DNA from: Rhizobium sp. ARZ01
Lineage (GTDB): Bacteria > Pseudomonadota > Alphaproteobacteria > Rhizobiales > Rhizobiaceae
Length of the DNA stretch: 64,000 bases
Direction of reading: 5' to 3'
Assembly: GCF_014851675.1 (NCBI RefSeq)
Contig: NZ_JACVAE010000004.1
Span: forward strand, 124,001 to 188,000
The notes under the pieces are model-generated. The model had not been told where the DNA came from, did not search any database, and saw only the letters and a list, made by a program, of their open reading frames with translations. Of this stretch, positions 1 to 11,715 are shown piece after piece. Position numbers and translations under genes: made by a program. The first letter of the stretch is position 1; every line of letters starts with the position of its first letter.

Positions 1-2
1 AC

Positions 3-548
3 ATTTCCCACACGCTCGACCTTGCCGCTGTGGTCGATCATGTCGGGCCGGAGCGCCGGGCGCAGGTGGAGGCGGTGCTGGGCGAGTTCGAGCGCTCTCT
101 GCCCGCTATCGGCGGGCTCAAGCGGCGGCAGATTATCCACAACGACTTCAATCCCCACAACATTCTGCTCGATCCGGCGGCCCCGACCGAGATCGTTGGC
201 ATCATCGACTTCGGTGACATGGTGCATGCGCCGCTGATCAACGACCTTGCCGTCGCGCTGTCCTACCATCTGGCGACGGACAACTGGGCAGCACGCACCG
301 GTGCCTTCCTCGAAGGCTTCCTTTCGGCGCGTGCGCTAGAACCCGCGGAGATCGAACTTCTGCCGCTGCTCGCGCGGTCGCGCCTGGCGATGTCCATCAT
401 CATTGCCGAATGGCGTTCAGCACGCTTTCCGGAAAACCGTGACTACATCATGCGAAATCATGCCACCGCCTGGCGGGGGCTGCAAAACATATCCGATCTG
501 ACACCAGCCGGGCTGAAGAAGCTCGTGCCCAACCTTTCAGAGGCCTAA
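3..548 (+). CDS. APH-fold kinase, C-terminal part (probable hydroxylysine kinase-like)
   Basis: This is the C-terminal part of an aminoglycoside-phosphotransferase/choline-kinase-fold enzyme; its N-terminus lies before the window. The catalytic loop HNDFNPHNIL (bases 138-167) and the metal-binding IDFGD (204-218) are intact, so the visible part carries the active site but not the ATP-binding lobe. It stops two bases before the ATG of the following PLP enzyme, so the two are surely co-transcribed. The pairing with an AGXT2L-type enzyme matches the two-step hydroxylysine route (kinase, then phospho-lyase). That substrate is inference; another amino-alcohol kinase is possible. Confidence 0.85.
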   Translation: MSHTLDLAAVVDHVGPERRAQVEAVLGEFERSLPAIGGLKRRQIIHNDFNPHNILLDPAAPTEIVGIIDFGDMVHAPLINDLAVALSYHLATDNWAARTGAFLEGFLSARALEPAEIELLPLLARSRLAMSIIIAEWRSARFPENRDYIMRNHATAWRGLQNISDLTPAGLKKLVPNLSEA

Positions 549-550
549 TC

Positions 551-1867
551 ATGTCGATGGTGAATGCTTTCTCGCGCGAAGATTTCGAACGGCTGAACGA
601 GGCCGAAAGGGCGCTGATCGCGCGGCGAGAAAAGGTTCTCGGCCCCGCCTATCGCCTCTTCTACGAAAAGCCGCTGCATCTCGTGCGTGGTGAAGGCGTC
701 TTCCTTTATGACGCCGCGGGCGAAAAGTACCTCGACGCTTATAACAATGTCGCCTCGCTCGGCCATTGCCATCCGCGCGTGGTGGAGGCAATCACGAAGC
801 AGACGGCGGTGCTCAACACCCACACCCGCTATCTGCATGAAGGCATCATCGACTATGCCGAGACGCTGACGGCCACTTTCCCCGACGCCCTCAGCCAGGC
901 CATGTTCACGTGCACGGGCAGCGAGGCCAACGACCTCGCTGTGCGCATCGCCCGTCATGTGACGGGTGGAACGGGCATCATCGCGACCGAACTTGCCTAT
1001 CACGGGCTGACGAGCGCTGTTGCGGAGTTCTCGCCCTCGCTCGGCGAATCGGTAACGCTCGGACCGCACGTGCGCACGGTTCCCGCTCCCGACAGCTACC
1101 GCTTCTCGCCCGAAGAGATGATGGAAAAGTTTGGCCGCGATGTGCGCGCGGCGATTGCCGACCTGAAGCGCCACGGCATCAAGCCGGCGATGCTGATCAC
1201 GGACACGATTTTTTCGAGTGATGGCATCTTTGCCGGGCCGAAGGGTTTTCTGAAACCGGCCGTCGACGCGATCCATGAGGCGGGCGGCCTCTTCGTCGCC
1301 GACGAGGTGCAGCCCGGATTCGGCCGTACCGGTGAGGCAATGTGGGGTTTCGAACGTCACGGTGTGGCGCCTGACATGGTGACGATCGGCAAGCCGATGG
1401 GGAACGGCTATCCGATGGCGGGTATCGTGCTTCGGCCGGAAGTCATCGCCGAATTCGGCCCGCGGGCACGCTATTTCAATACGTTCGGCGGCAACCCGAT
1501 CGCTGCGGCCGCCGGCAAGGCCGTACTCGACACGATCCGTATCGAAGGACTGCAACAGAATGCGCTGGAGGTCGGCCGCTACCTGATGGACGGGCTGAAG
1601 AGCCTTTCTGGCATTTGCCCGGCGATCGGCGACGTACGCGGCACCGGCCTCTTCATCGGCGTCGAAGTCGTTGCTGACCCGGCAGAAAAGCGCCCCGACG
1701 CGGCACTCACGACCCGCATCGTCAACGGCCTGCGGGATCGTCGGATCCTGATCAGCGCCTCCGGCCCCAACGCCAACATCCTGAAGATCCGCCCTCCCCT
1801 CGTCTTCTCTCGGGAAAATGCCGACATGCTGGTGGATGCGCTTGGCGATGTGCTGAAGACGCTCTGA
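551..1867 (+). CDS. Class III aminotransferase-fold PLP enzyme (AGXT2L phospho-lyase-like)
   Basis: A 438-residue fold-type I PLP enzyme. The GHCHPRVVEA, LNTHTRYLHEG, GSEANDLA and AYHG segments, the DEVQPGFGRTG motif and the Schiff-base lysine K281 (TIGKPMGNG) are all in place. The NNVASLGHCHP / LNTHTRYLH signature resembles the AGXT2L family, which acts on phosphohydroxylysine or phosphoethanolamine and releases phosphate and ammonia, rather than ordinary omega-transaminases. An AGAGG Shine-Dalgarno lies 8 bases before the ATG, inside the end of the kinase gene, which suggests translational coupling. A true omega-amino acid aminotransferase is the alternative. Confidence 0.88.
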   Translation: MSMVNAFSREDFERLNEAERALIARREKVLGPAYRLFYEKPLHLVRGEGVFLYDAAGEKYLDAYNNVASLGHCHPRVVEAITKQTAVLNTHTRYLHEGIIDYAETLTATFPDALSQAMFTCTGSEANDLAVRIARHVTGGTGIIATELAYHGLTSAVAEFSPSLGESVTLGPHVRTVPAPDSYRFSPEEMMEKFGRDVRAAIADLKRHGIKPAMLITDTIFSSDGIFAGPKGFLKPAVDAIHEAGGLFVADEVQPGFGRTGEAMWGFERHGVAPDMVTIGKPMGNGYPMAGIVLRPEVIAEFGPRARYFNTFGGNPIAAAAGKAVLDTIRIEGLQQNALEVGRYLMDGLKSLSGICPAIGDVRGTGLFIGVEVVADPAEKRPDAALTTRIVNGLRDRRILISASGPNANILKIRPPLVFSRENADMLVDALGDVLKTL

Positions 1868-2011
1868 GTGGTTGGGTAGCGATATCACGTCTAGATGGCG
1901 GCCGCTCGTCGCTGTGAACTTGGCCGATGATTGAGCGTTGCGGGTCGGATACAGTCATGTCTCCGGCCCGTTTGCTTGTGCCGGGTCCCTATCAGCTCAT
2001 CGCTGTTGATT

Positions 2012-2032
2012 CGCCGGGAACTAACCCCGGCG
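2012..2032. terminator. Hairpin between convergent genes
   Basis: A perfect 7-bp inverted repeat, CGCCGGG (2012-2018) and CCCGGCG (2026-2032), lies in the 206-base gap between the PLP enzyme and the convergent GMC dehydrogenase. It has only a short TTT after it on the plus strand. It is probably a shared terminator. The rest of the gap shows no gene. Confidence 0.45.
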
Positions 2033-2073
2033 TTTGCGCCAAGGCATGTTTCGCGAGCTATCCCGTAACTTCA

Positions 2074-3690
2074 TCACTGCTCCTCGTGAAGAATCAGATC
2101 GGCCGCCTTTTCTCCGATCATGGCCGAGGGGGCCTGTGTGTTGCCGCTGATCAGTTGTGGCATGATTGAGGCATCGGCCACGCGCAGTCCCGCCACGCCG
2201 CGAACACGTAGACGTGGATCAACCACCGAACTGGCATCTGCTCCCATCCGGCAAGTTCCGACCGGATGATAGATCGTATCGGCATGGAGGCGGATCAGGT
2301 CTCGTAGCGCCTCGCCTTCCTCTGTGCCGATCCCGTGGATAGGCCGGCCACCGAAACGGGCCAGCGACGGCGCGGCAAGGATGCGTCGCACGATCCCCAC
2401 TCCGCGAACGAGGATTTCCATGTCCTCCGGCGCGGAAAGGAAGCGCGGATCGATCAGCGGCGCGTCGCGTGCCTCGGCGCTCCGCAGGCCCACGCGACCG
2501 CGGCTGGCCGGGCGCAGCGCACAGACATGCAGTGCCATGCCGGTGCCGAGATGGATGTTGCGGTTGTGGTCATCAACGAAGCCGATGCAGAAATGAAGCT
2601 GGAGATCGGGCCGCGATACTGTGGGGCTTGAGCGCAGAAATGCCCCGCCTTCTGCGGCGTTGCTGGTAAACATGCCTTCGCCCCGGCGCATCCAGCGAAC
2701 AAGATCAACCGCGCCCCGGGCCGCCGTCGATAGGTTCAGCCCGAACAGCCCCGGCGCCTTCATCCGAAGATTGGTCGTGAAGTCCAGGTGATCCTGAAGA
2801 TTTTCGCCCACGTCTTGACGATCGGCGAAAACAGCGATGCCGTGCTGCGCCAGTTCGGCGGCGGGTCCGATCCCCGACAGCATCAGAAGCTGCGGGGAGC
2901 CGAAGGCCCCGGCGCTGAGCACAATCTCGCGCCGCGCCGTCACGTCGAAGGACTGGGTGCCGCGCCGCAGCCGGACCGCGTTTGCCCGGCCATCGGAGAA
3001 CAGAATGCGCTCAGCTTGCGTCTCGGCAAGAATGCAGAGGTTCGGGAGGCGCGGGCCCTCCTGCAGATAGGCGCGGCCGGCATTCAACCGCCGTCCCTCG
3101 CGCTGGAACAGCTGATAGGCGCCGAAGCCCTCCTGGCTGGGGCCATTGAAATCCGGGTTGTGATTGTAGCCGCATTCCTTTCCTGCGCGGATAAAGGCTT
3201 CTGTTGCCGGGTTGGTGTGGCGGGGGTCGCTGACGACTAGGGGGCCAAATTCCCCGTGCCAGTCGCTTGCGCCCCGGCTATTGGCCTCCAGCCGCTGAAA
3301 CAATGGTAGGACATCCGCGAAACTCCAGCCGGCGCAGCCCTGCGCGGCCCATTCGTCGTAGTCCTCAGGCTGACCGCGAATGCAGATCATCGCATTGATA
3401 AGGCTGCTGCCCCCTATCCCGCGTCCGCGTGGCTGGTAGCCCCGCCGCCCATTCAGTCCCGGTTGCGGTTCGGTGCGAAACGCGTAGTTCCAGCGGTTCT
3501 TCCACGGCATCAGTAAAGCCATGCCTAGCGGCATGTCGGACAGAAGCGGCGCCTTCGCGCCGCCGGCCTCAATCACCGCGACACTTGGATGCGACGGCGC
3601 TTCTGCCAGCCGACGGGCGACCGCCGCTCCGGCTGGGCCGGCGCCAATTACGATATAGTCAAACTCAACCTTTGACCCGGCTTGAGGCAT
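2074..3690 (-). CDS. GMC-family FAD-dependent dehydrogenase (choline dehydrogenase-like)
   Basis: A 538-residue glucose-methanol-choline oxidoreductase that oxidises an alcohol with bound FAD. The N-terminal dinucleotide fold (DYIVIGAGPAGAAVARRL), the GMC signature 1 region (RGRGIGGSSLINAMICIRG), the second signature (LSAGAFGSPQLLMLSGIGP) and the C-terminal catalytic histidine motif YHPVGTCRMG followed by SGNTQAPSAMIGEKAADLI are all present. I chose the ATG at 3690 because GGAG lies 8 bases upstream; an open frame runs 20 codons further up without support. No choline sulfatase or betaine aldehyde dehydrogenase sits beside it, so the substrate is open. A paralogue lies at 6268-7902. Confidence 0.88.
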   Translation of the reverse strand: MPQAGSKVEFDYIVIGAGPAGAAVARRLAEAPSHPSVAVIEAGGAKAPLLSDMPLGMALLMPWKNRWNYAFRTEPQPGLNGRRGYQPRGRGIGGSSLINAMICIRGQPEDYDEWAAQGCAGWSFADVLPLFQRLEANSRGASDWHGEFGPLVVSDPRHTNPATEAFIRAGKECGYNHNPDFNGPSQEGFGAYQLFQREGRRLNAGRAYLQEGPRLPNLCILAETQAERILFSDGRANAVRLRRGTQSFDVTARREIVLSAGAFGSPQLLMLSGIGPAAELAQHGIAVFADRQDVGENLQDHLDFTTNLRMKAPGLFGLNLSTAARGAVDLVRWMRRGEGMFTSNAAEGGAFLRSSPTVSRPDLQLHFCIGFVDDHNRNIHLGTGMALHVCALRPASRGRVGLRSAEARDAPLIDPRFLSAPEDMEILVRGVGIVRRILAAPSLARFGGRPIHGIGTEEGEALRDLIRLHADTIYHPVGTCRMGADASSVVDPRLRVRGVAGLRVADASIMPQLISGNTQAPSAMIGEKAADLILHEEQ

Positions 3691-3989
3691 TCCCCGTTCT
3701 CCGTCTTTTTTGAAGCCACATACCCGTCTCCCCTCTGTCGTTCTCTGCAAACCGTCAGGTGCGCCTGCGATGATCCGTGATCAATCGTCGCGGAGTGCCG
3801 CCCGCCCGAATTCGGCGAGTGGCAACCTTGCGCCGGCGGCCTTTGCCGCACACCTCACTGCAACGAGCGAAACACTCCGCACAACGGAACGCTGCGCATC
3901 TCACTCATTGCTTCGCCCGCGCAAATGCGCTTGTCTAACCCAAGAACTCCAGCGGCGGATGGGCGAGTGTTCGGTGGCATAGCAGCAGG

Positions 3990-6044
3990 TCATTGAACAG
4001 CAATGGAACGGCTCTCCAGCATGACGGGGCCATCCGAGGCCGTCAAAATGTAGCGGATCAGATATTCGCCAGGTTGGTCGGGCGCCTTTAAGGCGGCGTT
4101 TCCACCGGCTGTTCCGCTCGGCAGATAGACAAAGCTGATTTCCCCGCCGATTTCGGCATGGCCGGCTGGAACCAGATCGATATAGTCTCCGTTGTTGGCC
4201 GGACCGGTCCATTCGACCATGAACTCCGTTTGTATTTCTGTCGCTTCCGGACCAGCCAAGGTCGCCGTTGCTGGCGTGACCGCAACCGTTCGAGCGGCCA
4301 GCACTTTTTTTCCGTCTGTGGTCTCTTGCACGTAGCGGGTTTGGTAGTCGCCGGGCTTGCCAGGTGCCTGTAGCATCCCTCGCTTTTCCTCACCCGAGCC
4401 CGTCGCATAGAAAAAGCTCAGCTCACCGTTGGTTTCACTAGAACCAGCGGGAACGAGATCGACATAGTCACTCTCGCTGCCTGGGCCATTCCATTCGACC
4501 TCGAAGCGGGAACCAATCGTCACCGATTCCGGTGCTGTTATCATCGCGTCCACCGCCGTTACCTCGACCGCCTGGCTCGCCAGCACGCGCTTGTCGTCGG
4601 CGGCCTGCATCACATAGCGGACCTGGTAGAGGCCCGGCGTCCCTGGCGCGCGAAGCGCGCCGGTCTCGCCGTCTTCAGAGGAGTCAATGTTGAAATGGCT
4701 GATCTCGCCGTTTGTCTCAGTAAAGTTGGCAGGCACCAGGTCGATATAGTCGCCCGAGTTGCGGGGGCCGGTCCAGGCGACACTGACATCTGCTCCTGCG
4801 CCGATCTTCGGCGGGAGGGCGATCGTTGCGGTCGCCGGCGTCACGACCAAGGGCACGCTGATCATCACTTTCTTCGCGTCCGGTGCCTCCAGCACATAGC
4901 GGAGTTGGTAAGCACCGGGCTCGGCGGGCGCTTGCAGCTTTCCGGGGCCTGACGCCTGGTCGCGCGCGACATAAAAATAGCTGATCTCGCCGCTGGTCTC
5001 CTGATGTCCAGCCGGTACGAGGTCGACATAGTCACCCTGATTGGCCGGCCCCTTCCACTTCACCTCGAATGCCTGGCCCGTTGTCACCGAAGGCGGTGGG
5101 ATCAGGGCGAATTCGCTGTCGACCACCTCGACGGGAGATCGTGCGAGGACATGGCGTCTGTCCGGTCCGGCCCATACATAGCGTACTTCATAGGTCCCGA
5201 CCTGTCCGGGTGCCCGCAACTGGAGTGGCCGGCCTTCCGAGGCGTAGCGGTAACTGATTTCGCCGTTTGTTTCCTCGTAACCGGCCGGCACCAGATCGAC
5301 ATAGTCGCGTTCGCCGCCAGGACCGCTCCACTCGACTGCCAGGCCAGATCCGATGGCGACCTTTGGCGCCGGCGCCACGCTGGCTTTCGGAAGCTCTACC
5401 TTCTTCGGTTCTTCGGTCTCCTTCGGCAGCGAAATGGTTTCATTCAGTGCGGCGCTCAACTCCTCGGCGTTGGTCGCCTGGATATAGCGGCCGCCTGTGT
5501 TCTCCGCGAGGCATGCAACCTGACGCCCCTCATCCTTTGAAAGCCCGAAACCGACCACATGGACGGTCAAGTCCACGCCCGCCTCCGCCAGTGCTGCGCC
5601 GACGGCGCACGGGTCGGGATTGCAGGTCTCGACCCCGTCGGTGATCAGGATGACGGTCGCCTTTTCCTCGGTATGGCGCAGTGCCGTGGCGGCTTGCTCG
5701 ACAGCCGCCGACAGCGGCGTCTTTCCGAGAAAGCGCATGCCGGCCACTGCCTTGGTGATGACTTCGCCCGTTCCGGGAGCCGGTTCCACCACCAATTCGA
5801 TATCGTCGCACTGCCCCTTCTTGCGATGACCATAGGCCATCAGCCCCAGTTCCAGTTCCTGCCGCATGGTTGGCAACACCTTGCGGAGCGTCTCGCGTGC
5901 GATCTCGAGCTTTGGCTTGCTATCGATCTGGCCCCACATCGAGCCCGATCCGTCAAGAATGATGATGGCCTTGTCTGCGGCCAATGCGGGTGCGGAAGTG
6001 AGTACCGCAATGGACAGAAGACAACTTTTTAAGATCGCGCGCAT
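3990..6044 (-). CDS. Secreted von Willebrand factor A protein with five C-terminal repeats
   Basis: A 684-residue exported protein. A Sec signal peptide (about residues 1-22, ending APALA) is followed directly by a VWA domain with an intact MIDAS start D31-G-S33-G-S35, which binds a divalent metal. After a Lys/Glu/Pro-rich linker come five tandem copies of a roughly 80-97-residue domain (about 228-308, 309-405, 406-499, 500-593, 594-684). Each carries an E/A-W-x-GP core, DY(V/I)DLVPA, (G/S)EISxF and G-x-Y-x-x-RY. GGAGG lies 10 bases before the ATG. It probably acts in the periplasm or at the surface as a metal-dependent binding protein; the partner is unknown. It sits alone between two GMC dehydrogenases. 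Confidence 0.82.
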   Translation of the reverse strand: MRAILKSCLLSIAVLTSAPALAADKAIIILDGSGSMWGQIDSKPKLEIARETLRKVLPTMRQELELGLMAYGHRKKGQCDDIELVVEPAPGTGEVITKAVAGMRFLGKTPLSAAVEQAATALRHTEEKATVILITDGVETCNPDPCAVGAALAEAGVDLTVHVVGFGLSKDEGRQVACLAENTGGRYIQATNAEELSAALNETISLPKETEEPKKVELPKASVAPAPKVAIGSGLAVEWSGPGGERDYVDLVPAGYEETNGEISYRYASEGRPLQLRAPGQVGTYEVRYVWAGPDRRHVLARSPVEVVDSEFALIPPPSVTTGQAFEVKWKGPANQGDYVDLVPAGHQETSGEISYFYVARDQASGPGKLQAPAEPGAYQLRYVLEAPDAKKVMISVPLVVTPATATIALPPKIGAGADVSVAWTGPRNSGDYIDLVPANFTETNGEISHFNIDSSEDGETGALRAPGTPGLYQVRYVMQAADDKRVLASQAVEVTAVDAMITAPESVTIGSRFEVEWNGPGSESDYVDLVPAGSSETNGELSFFYATGSGEEKRGMLQAPGKPGDYQTRYVQETTDGKKVLAARTVAVTPATATLAGPEATEIQTEFMVEWTGPANNGDYIDLVPAGHAEIGGEISFVYLPSGTAGGNAALKAPDQPGEYLIRYILTASDGPVMLESRSIAVQ

Positions 6045-6267
6045 GACGACTCAACCTCCGGAAGAATCGCAATGTAAGGACAGTCCAAAAAGACTCAAGG
6101 GGTCTGTCGTTGCTGTCCCGAGACCTCGGCATTGCTTGGCAGTGCGGATTCGGACACGCTACTCATACGCAACGTTGGCTGTTGCCACAGTGAGACAGGC
6201 GAAGGGTCTTCGCGTGACAAAAAAATGTAGGTAATGGGGGAGCCGCAGACTTCCGGGCTAGGTGCCA

Positions 6268-7902
6268 TCATTGCTCCAGTATTACCGCTGCTGCCTTTTC
6301 GGCGATCATGATGACCGGCGAGTTCGTGTTGCCCGAGACGATCGTCGGCATGATCGAGGCGTCGACGACACGCAAGGCGGAAAGGCCGTGGACCCTCAGC
6401 GCACTATCGACCACGGCCATGCCGTCCCGCCCCATTTTGCAAGTGCCGACCGGATGAAAGATCGTTGTTGCTATGTCGCCGGCGCGGCGGATCAATTCGT
6501 CGTCGGTTTGATGTTCCACTCCCGGAAGCACTTCCTTCGGATGGAACTTTGCAATCGCCTGCGTCGCCATGAGGCTGCGCGCGTGGCGGATCGCCTTCGC
6601 TGCCAAGAGCTGGTCGCCGATGGTCGACAGATAGTTCGGTCGGATATTCGGCGCCAACCTGCTGTCATTCTTGCTCAGGTGAACTGTGCCGCGGCTTTCC
6701 GGCCGCAGGTTGCAGACCGAAACCGTGACCGCGGGATAGCGATGCAGGGGTTCCCCCAGTCGATCGGTGCTCAATGGCTGGACATGATATTCGAGGTCGG
6801 CAGTGGCGAGGGCAGGGTCGCTCTTGGCAAAGATGCCGAGCTGGCTCGGGGCCATCGATAGCGGACCAGAGCGCCGCAGGATGTATTCGAGCCCCATGCC
6901 GGCGCGGGTGAAGAGATTGTGGTATAGCTGGTTCAGTGTCTTCGCGCCTTCGACGCGAAAGACGGTTCTTATTTGCAGGTGATCCTGAAGGTTTTCGCCG
7001 ACCCCCGGCAGTTCATGCGTCACCTCTATCCCGATGGAGGACAGCACGTCAGGGCGGCCGATCCCGGACAATTCGAGGATTTTCGGCGAGTTGATCGCTC
7101 CGGCGGAAAGGATCACTTCCCGCCGCGCATGGGCGACATGCGCCTGCCCTTTCATGGTGAAGCGGACACCCGTCACGCGCTTGCCTTCCAGAAGGAGGTG
7201 CCCGGTTTCCGCGCCGGTCAGAACCCGAAGGTTCGGCCTCTTCATCGCAGGTCGCAGAAAGGCCTTCGTCGTGTTCCACCGCAAGCCGCCGCGCTGGTTG
7301 ACCTCGAAATAGCCCGAGCCTTCATTGTCACCGTCGTTGAAGTCGTCGCGTTTCGGAATGCCAAGCTCTTCGGCAGCATCGCGAAAAGCGTCGAGGATTG
7401 GCCAGGAGAGGCGCTGGCGCTCCACCCGCCATTCACCGCCGGCACCGTGCATCGCCGACTTGCCGCGATGACTATCCTCTGACTTGATGAAGAATGGCAG
7501 AACATCGTCCCAGCCCCAGCCGGCATTTCCGGCCTGACGCCAGCTGTCATAGTCGGCCGCCTGCCCGCGCATGTAGATCATGCCGTTGATCGAAGAGCAC
7601 CCACCCAGCACCTTGCCGCGCGGATAGGGCAGTGAGCGCCCGTTCAGGCCGGGCTCTGCCGCGGTCTTCATCATCCAATCGGTGCGCGGATTGCCCATGC
7701 AATAGAGATAGCCGATCGGTACTTGAACCCAGTGATAGCGATCGCTGCCTCCGGCTTCCAACAACAGGACGCGGTTCGCAGGATCGGCGGACAGCCGGTT
7801 TGCGAGAACGCAGCCAGCCGACCCCGCTCCAATGACGATGAAATCGTAGGTTCCGCCATTCACAGCGACGTTCGCGGTCCCTTCATTCACATGCATGGTC
7901 AC
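6268..7902 (-). CDS. GMC-family FAD-dependent dehydrogenase (choline dehydrogenase-like)
   Basis: A 544-residue GMC oxidoreductase, a diverged paralogue of the 2074-3690 gene. The FAD fold (YDFIVIGAGSAGCVLANRL), the PRGKVLGGCSSINGMIYMRG signature, LSAGAINSPKILELSGIG, and the catalytic FHPVGTCKMG with SGNTNSPVIMIAEKAA are complete. The start is probably GTG at 7902, because GGAG lies 7 bases upstream; an ATG two codons later is 13 bases from that site. It follows the 7923-8636 gene by 20 bases on the same strand, so the two likely form an operon. The alcohol substrate cannot be read from sequence. Confidence 0.87.
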   Translation of the reverse strand: MTMHVNEGTANVAVNGGTYDFIVIGAGSAGCVLANRLSADPANRVLLLEAGGSDRYHWVQVPIGYLYCMGNPRTDWMMKTAAEPGLNGRSLPYPRGKVLGGCSSINGMIYMRGQAADYDSWRQAGNAGWGWDDVLPFFIKSEDSHRGKSAMHGAGGEWRVERQRLSWPILDAFRDAAEELGIPKRDDFNDGDNEGSGYFEVNQRGGLRWNTTKAFLRPAMKRPNLRVLTGAETGHLLLEGKRVTGVRFTMKGQAHVAHARREVILSAGAINSPKILELSGIGRPDVLSSIGIEVTHELPGVGENLQDHLQIRTVFRVEGAKTLNQLYHNLFTRAGMGLEYILRRSGPLSMAPSQLGIFAKSDPALATADLEYHVQPLSTDRLGEPLHRYPAVTVSVCNLRPESRGTVHLSKNDSRLAPNIRPNYLSTIGDQLLAAKAIRHARSLMATQAIAKFHPKEVLPGVEHQTDDELIRRAGDIATTIFHPVGTCKMGRDGMAVVDSALRVHGLSALRVVDASIMPTIVSGNTNSPVIMIAEKAAAVILEQ

Positions 7903-7922
7903 GCTGCAACTCCCTCAGAGGC

Positions 7923-8636
7923 TCACCCCGTCCATAGCGGTATCCCGCTGGCTTCAGCAACATCGGGATCGGCCGTGTAGATGGAGTGGCCCCTGTCGCG
8001 AAGAGCCTTTAGGGCCTTCTGGTCCATGTCCTTGTGGAATCGCGGCAGGTTCTCCTGGTTATAGATATGGCCACTTGCATGCGGGCTGATGCCGGTCAGG
8101 ATGACGGCCGGCGCGCCATTGTGGAGAGCAAAGAGTGCCGCATGGATACCGTTCGAGCACTTGTCTTCCCTGTCGAGTTCCTCGCTCTTCATGCCGCAGA
8201 CGCGGTCGAGGAGCGCCATGCGCTGGTATCGGTCGATGATGTGGAGGTTGTCGTACTGGTAGTCGAAGTTTCGGAGCCCCTCCCGCAGGGATGGCAGACC
8301 GTCGCGCCACAACATCATGTACAAGGTGCCGGTGCGTTTGCCCTGCAGGACCCGCCTGACTTCCTTCGCATTCGTGTTGGTGCCGCGGACCTGGTGGAAC
8401 ATCATGAAGGTGATGTCGGGCTTCTCGATGCCCCACCTTTCCGTCACCATCTGCGCCCCGTTGACGGTGATCACACGGAAACGCGCGTCCAATCCGGCGG
8501 GCTTGTTCGAAATCGGCGCGGACCCGACGACCACGACCGGCCCATCGAAGGGAGCCGCCGCGATGGGCGGGCGCGGCCGCAGGAGATTGTATTTGATCCG
8601 GCGGTAGATCCGGGTCTTCATGTCCGCAAATGTCAC
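7923..8636 (-). CDS. Uncharacterised protein, possibly glycosyltransferase-like (GSAP motif)
   Basis: A 237-residue protein I do not recognise with certainty. It has a basic N-terminus (KTRIYRRIKYNLLR), no signal peptide and no membrane span. A Rossmann-like strand-turn, VVVVGSAPISNKPAGLD followed by VITVNGAQM, and a later HAALFALHNGAPAVILTGIS resemble the nucleotide-sugar-binding layout of sialyltransferase-like and DUF115-type proteins, where the family has VxGxGPS and a short RxN motif. It ends with a segment (RFHKDMDQKALKALRDRG) that could be a helix. It is upstream of, and probably co-transcribed with, the GMC dehydrogenase. The functional hint is weak. Confidence 0.65.
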   Translation of the reverse strand: MTFADMKTRIYRRIKYNLLRPRPPIAAAPFDGPVVVVGSAPISNKPAGLDARFRVITVNGAQMVTERWGIEKPDITFMMFHQVRGTNTNAKEVRRVLQGKRTGTLYMMLWRDGLPSLREGLRNFDYQYDNLHIIDRYQRMALLDRVCGMKSEELDREDKCSNGIHAALFALHNGAPAVILTGISPHASGHIYNQENLPRFHKDMDQKALKALRDRGHSIYTADPDVAEASGIPLWTG

Positions 8637-8744
8637 GCTATGCCCGCCTGTAGGTTGCCAACGTGACCGAAATCTATCCCTGCATCCGCAACGGCTGTCA
8701 AATTCGGAGGTCGGGAAGCGAAATCGGCCTCAGAAAAAAAACGC

Positions 8745-8775
8745 TTGACCTTGACATCATGGGAAGGTGCACGAT
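8745..8775 (+). promoter_or_regulatory. CueR/HmrR-type copper promoter-operator
   Basis: The dyad ACCTT (8748-8752) and AAGGT (8764-8768) is separated by 11 bases, the spacing of the CueR site at the Escherichia coli copA promoter. It overlaps a -35 TTGACC (8745-8750), with a weak -10 (CACGAT, 8770-8775) after a 19-base spacer. A long spacer is the hallmark of MerR-family promoters, which the regulator twists into an active form when it binds Cu(I). The site lies 33 bases before the copA ATG, and its regulator is the second gene of the operon. Confidence 0.85.
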
Positions 8776-8800
8776 CTGCACAATGAAAGGACCGTGTATC

Positions 8801-11304
<2,504 letters not shown>

Positions 11305-11308
<4 letters not shown>

Positions 11309-11715
11309 ACATCGGTGAAGCGGCAGCCGCAAGCGGCGTCACGGCGAAGATGATCCGCCACTACGAATCGATCGGCCTCATTAAGGAGGCCGGTCGGACC
11401 GGCTCGGGCTACCGCACCTACGGCCCGAAGGATCTCGCGACCCTCGCCTTCATTCGTCGTTCGCGCGATTTGGGTTTCTCCATCGCCCAGATCCGCGATC
11501 TGCTCACGCTTTGGCAAGACCGCGGTCGCGCCTCTGCCGATGTGAAACGCATCGCCGGCGAGCACATCGAGGAACTGACCGCTAAGATGCGTCAATTGCA
11601 GGAGATGGTGCAGACATTGCAGCATCTCTCCGCCCATTGTCACGGTGACGACCGGCCGGACTGTCCGATCCTGGAGCGGCTGGCGACGGGCGAGGAAGGC
11701 AAGGGCTGTCACTAG
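11305..11715 (+). CDS. cueR: CueR/HmrR copper-responsive MerR-family regulator
   Basis: A 136-residue MerR-family activator. The N-terminal winged helix-turn-helix ([26 protein letters not shown]) and the following [10 protein letters not shown] are typical. A dimerisation helix follows, and the C-terminal metal loop C-HGDDRPD-C supplies the two cysteines that bind Cu(I) in CueR. A final histidine-bearing tail ends GKGCH. The start overlaps the copA stop by four bases, so the regulator is made from the operon it controls. In rhizobia this gene is usually called hmrR. Confidence 0.95.

Noticed and set aside
545..1888. 447-codon open frame on the minus strand
   Set aside because: It is the antisense shadow of the PLP enzyme gene, which has all its motifs; long antisense frames are common in GC-rich DNA.
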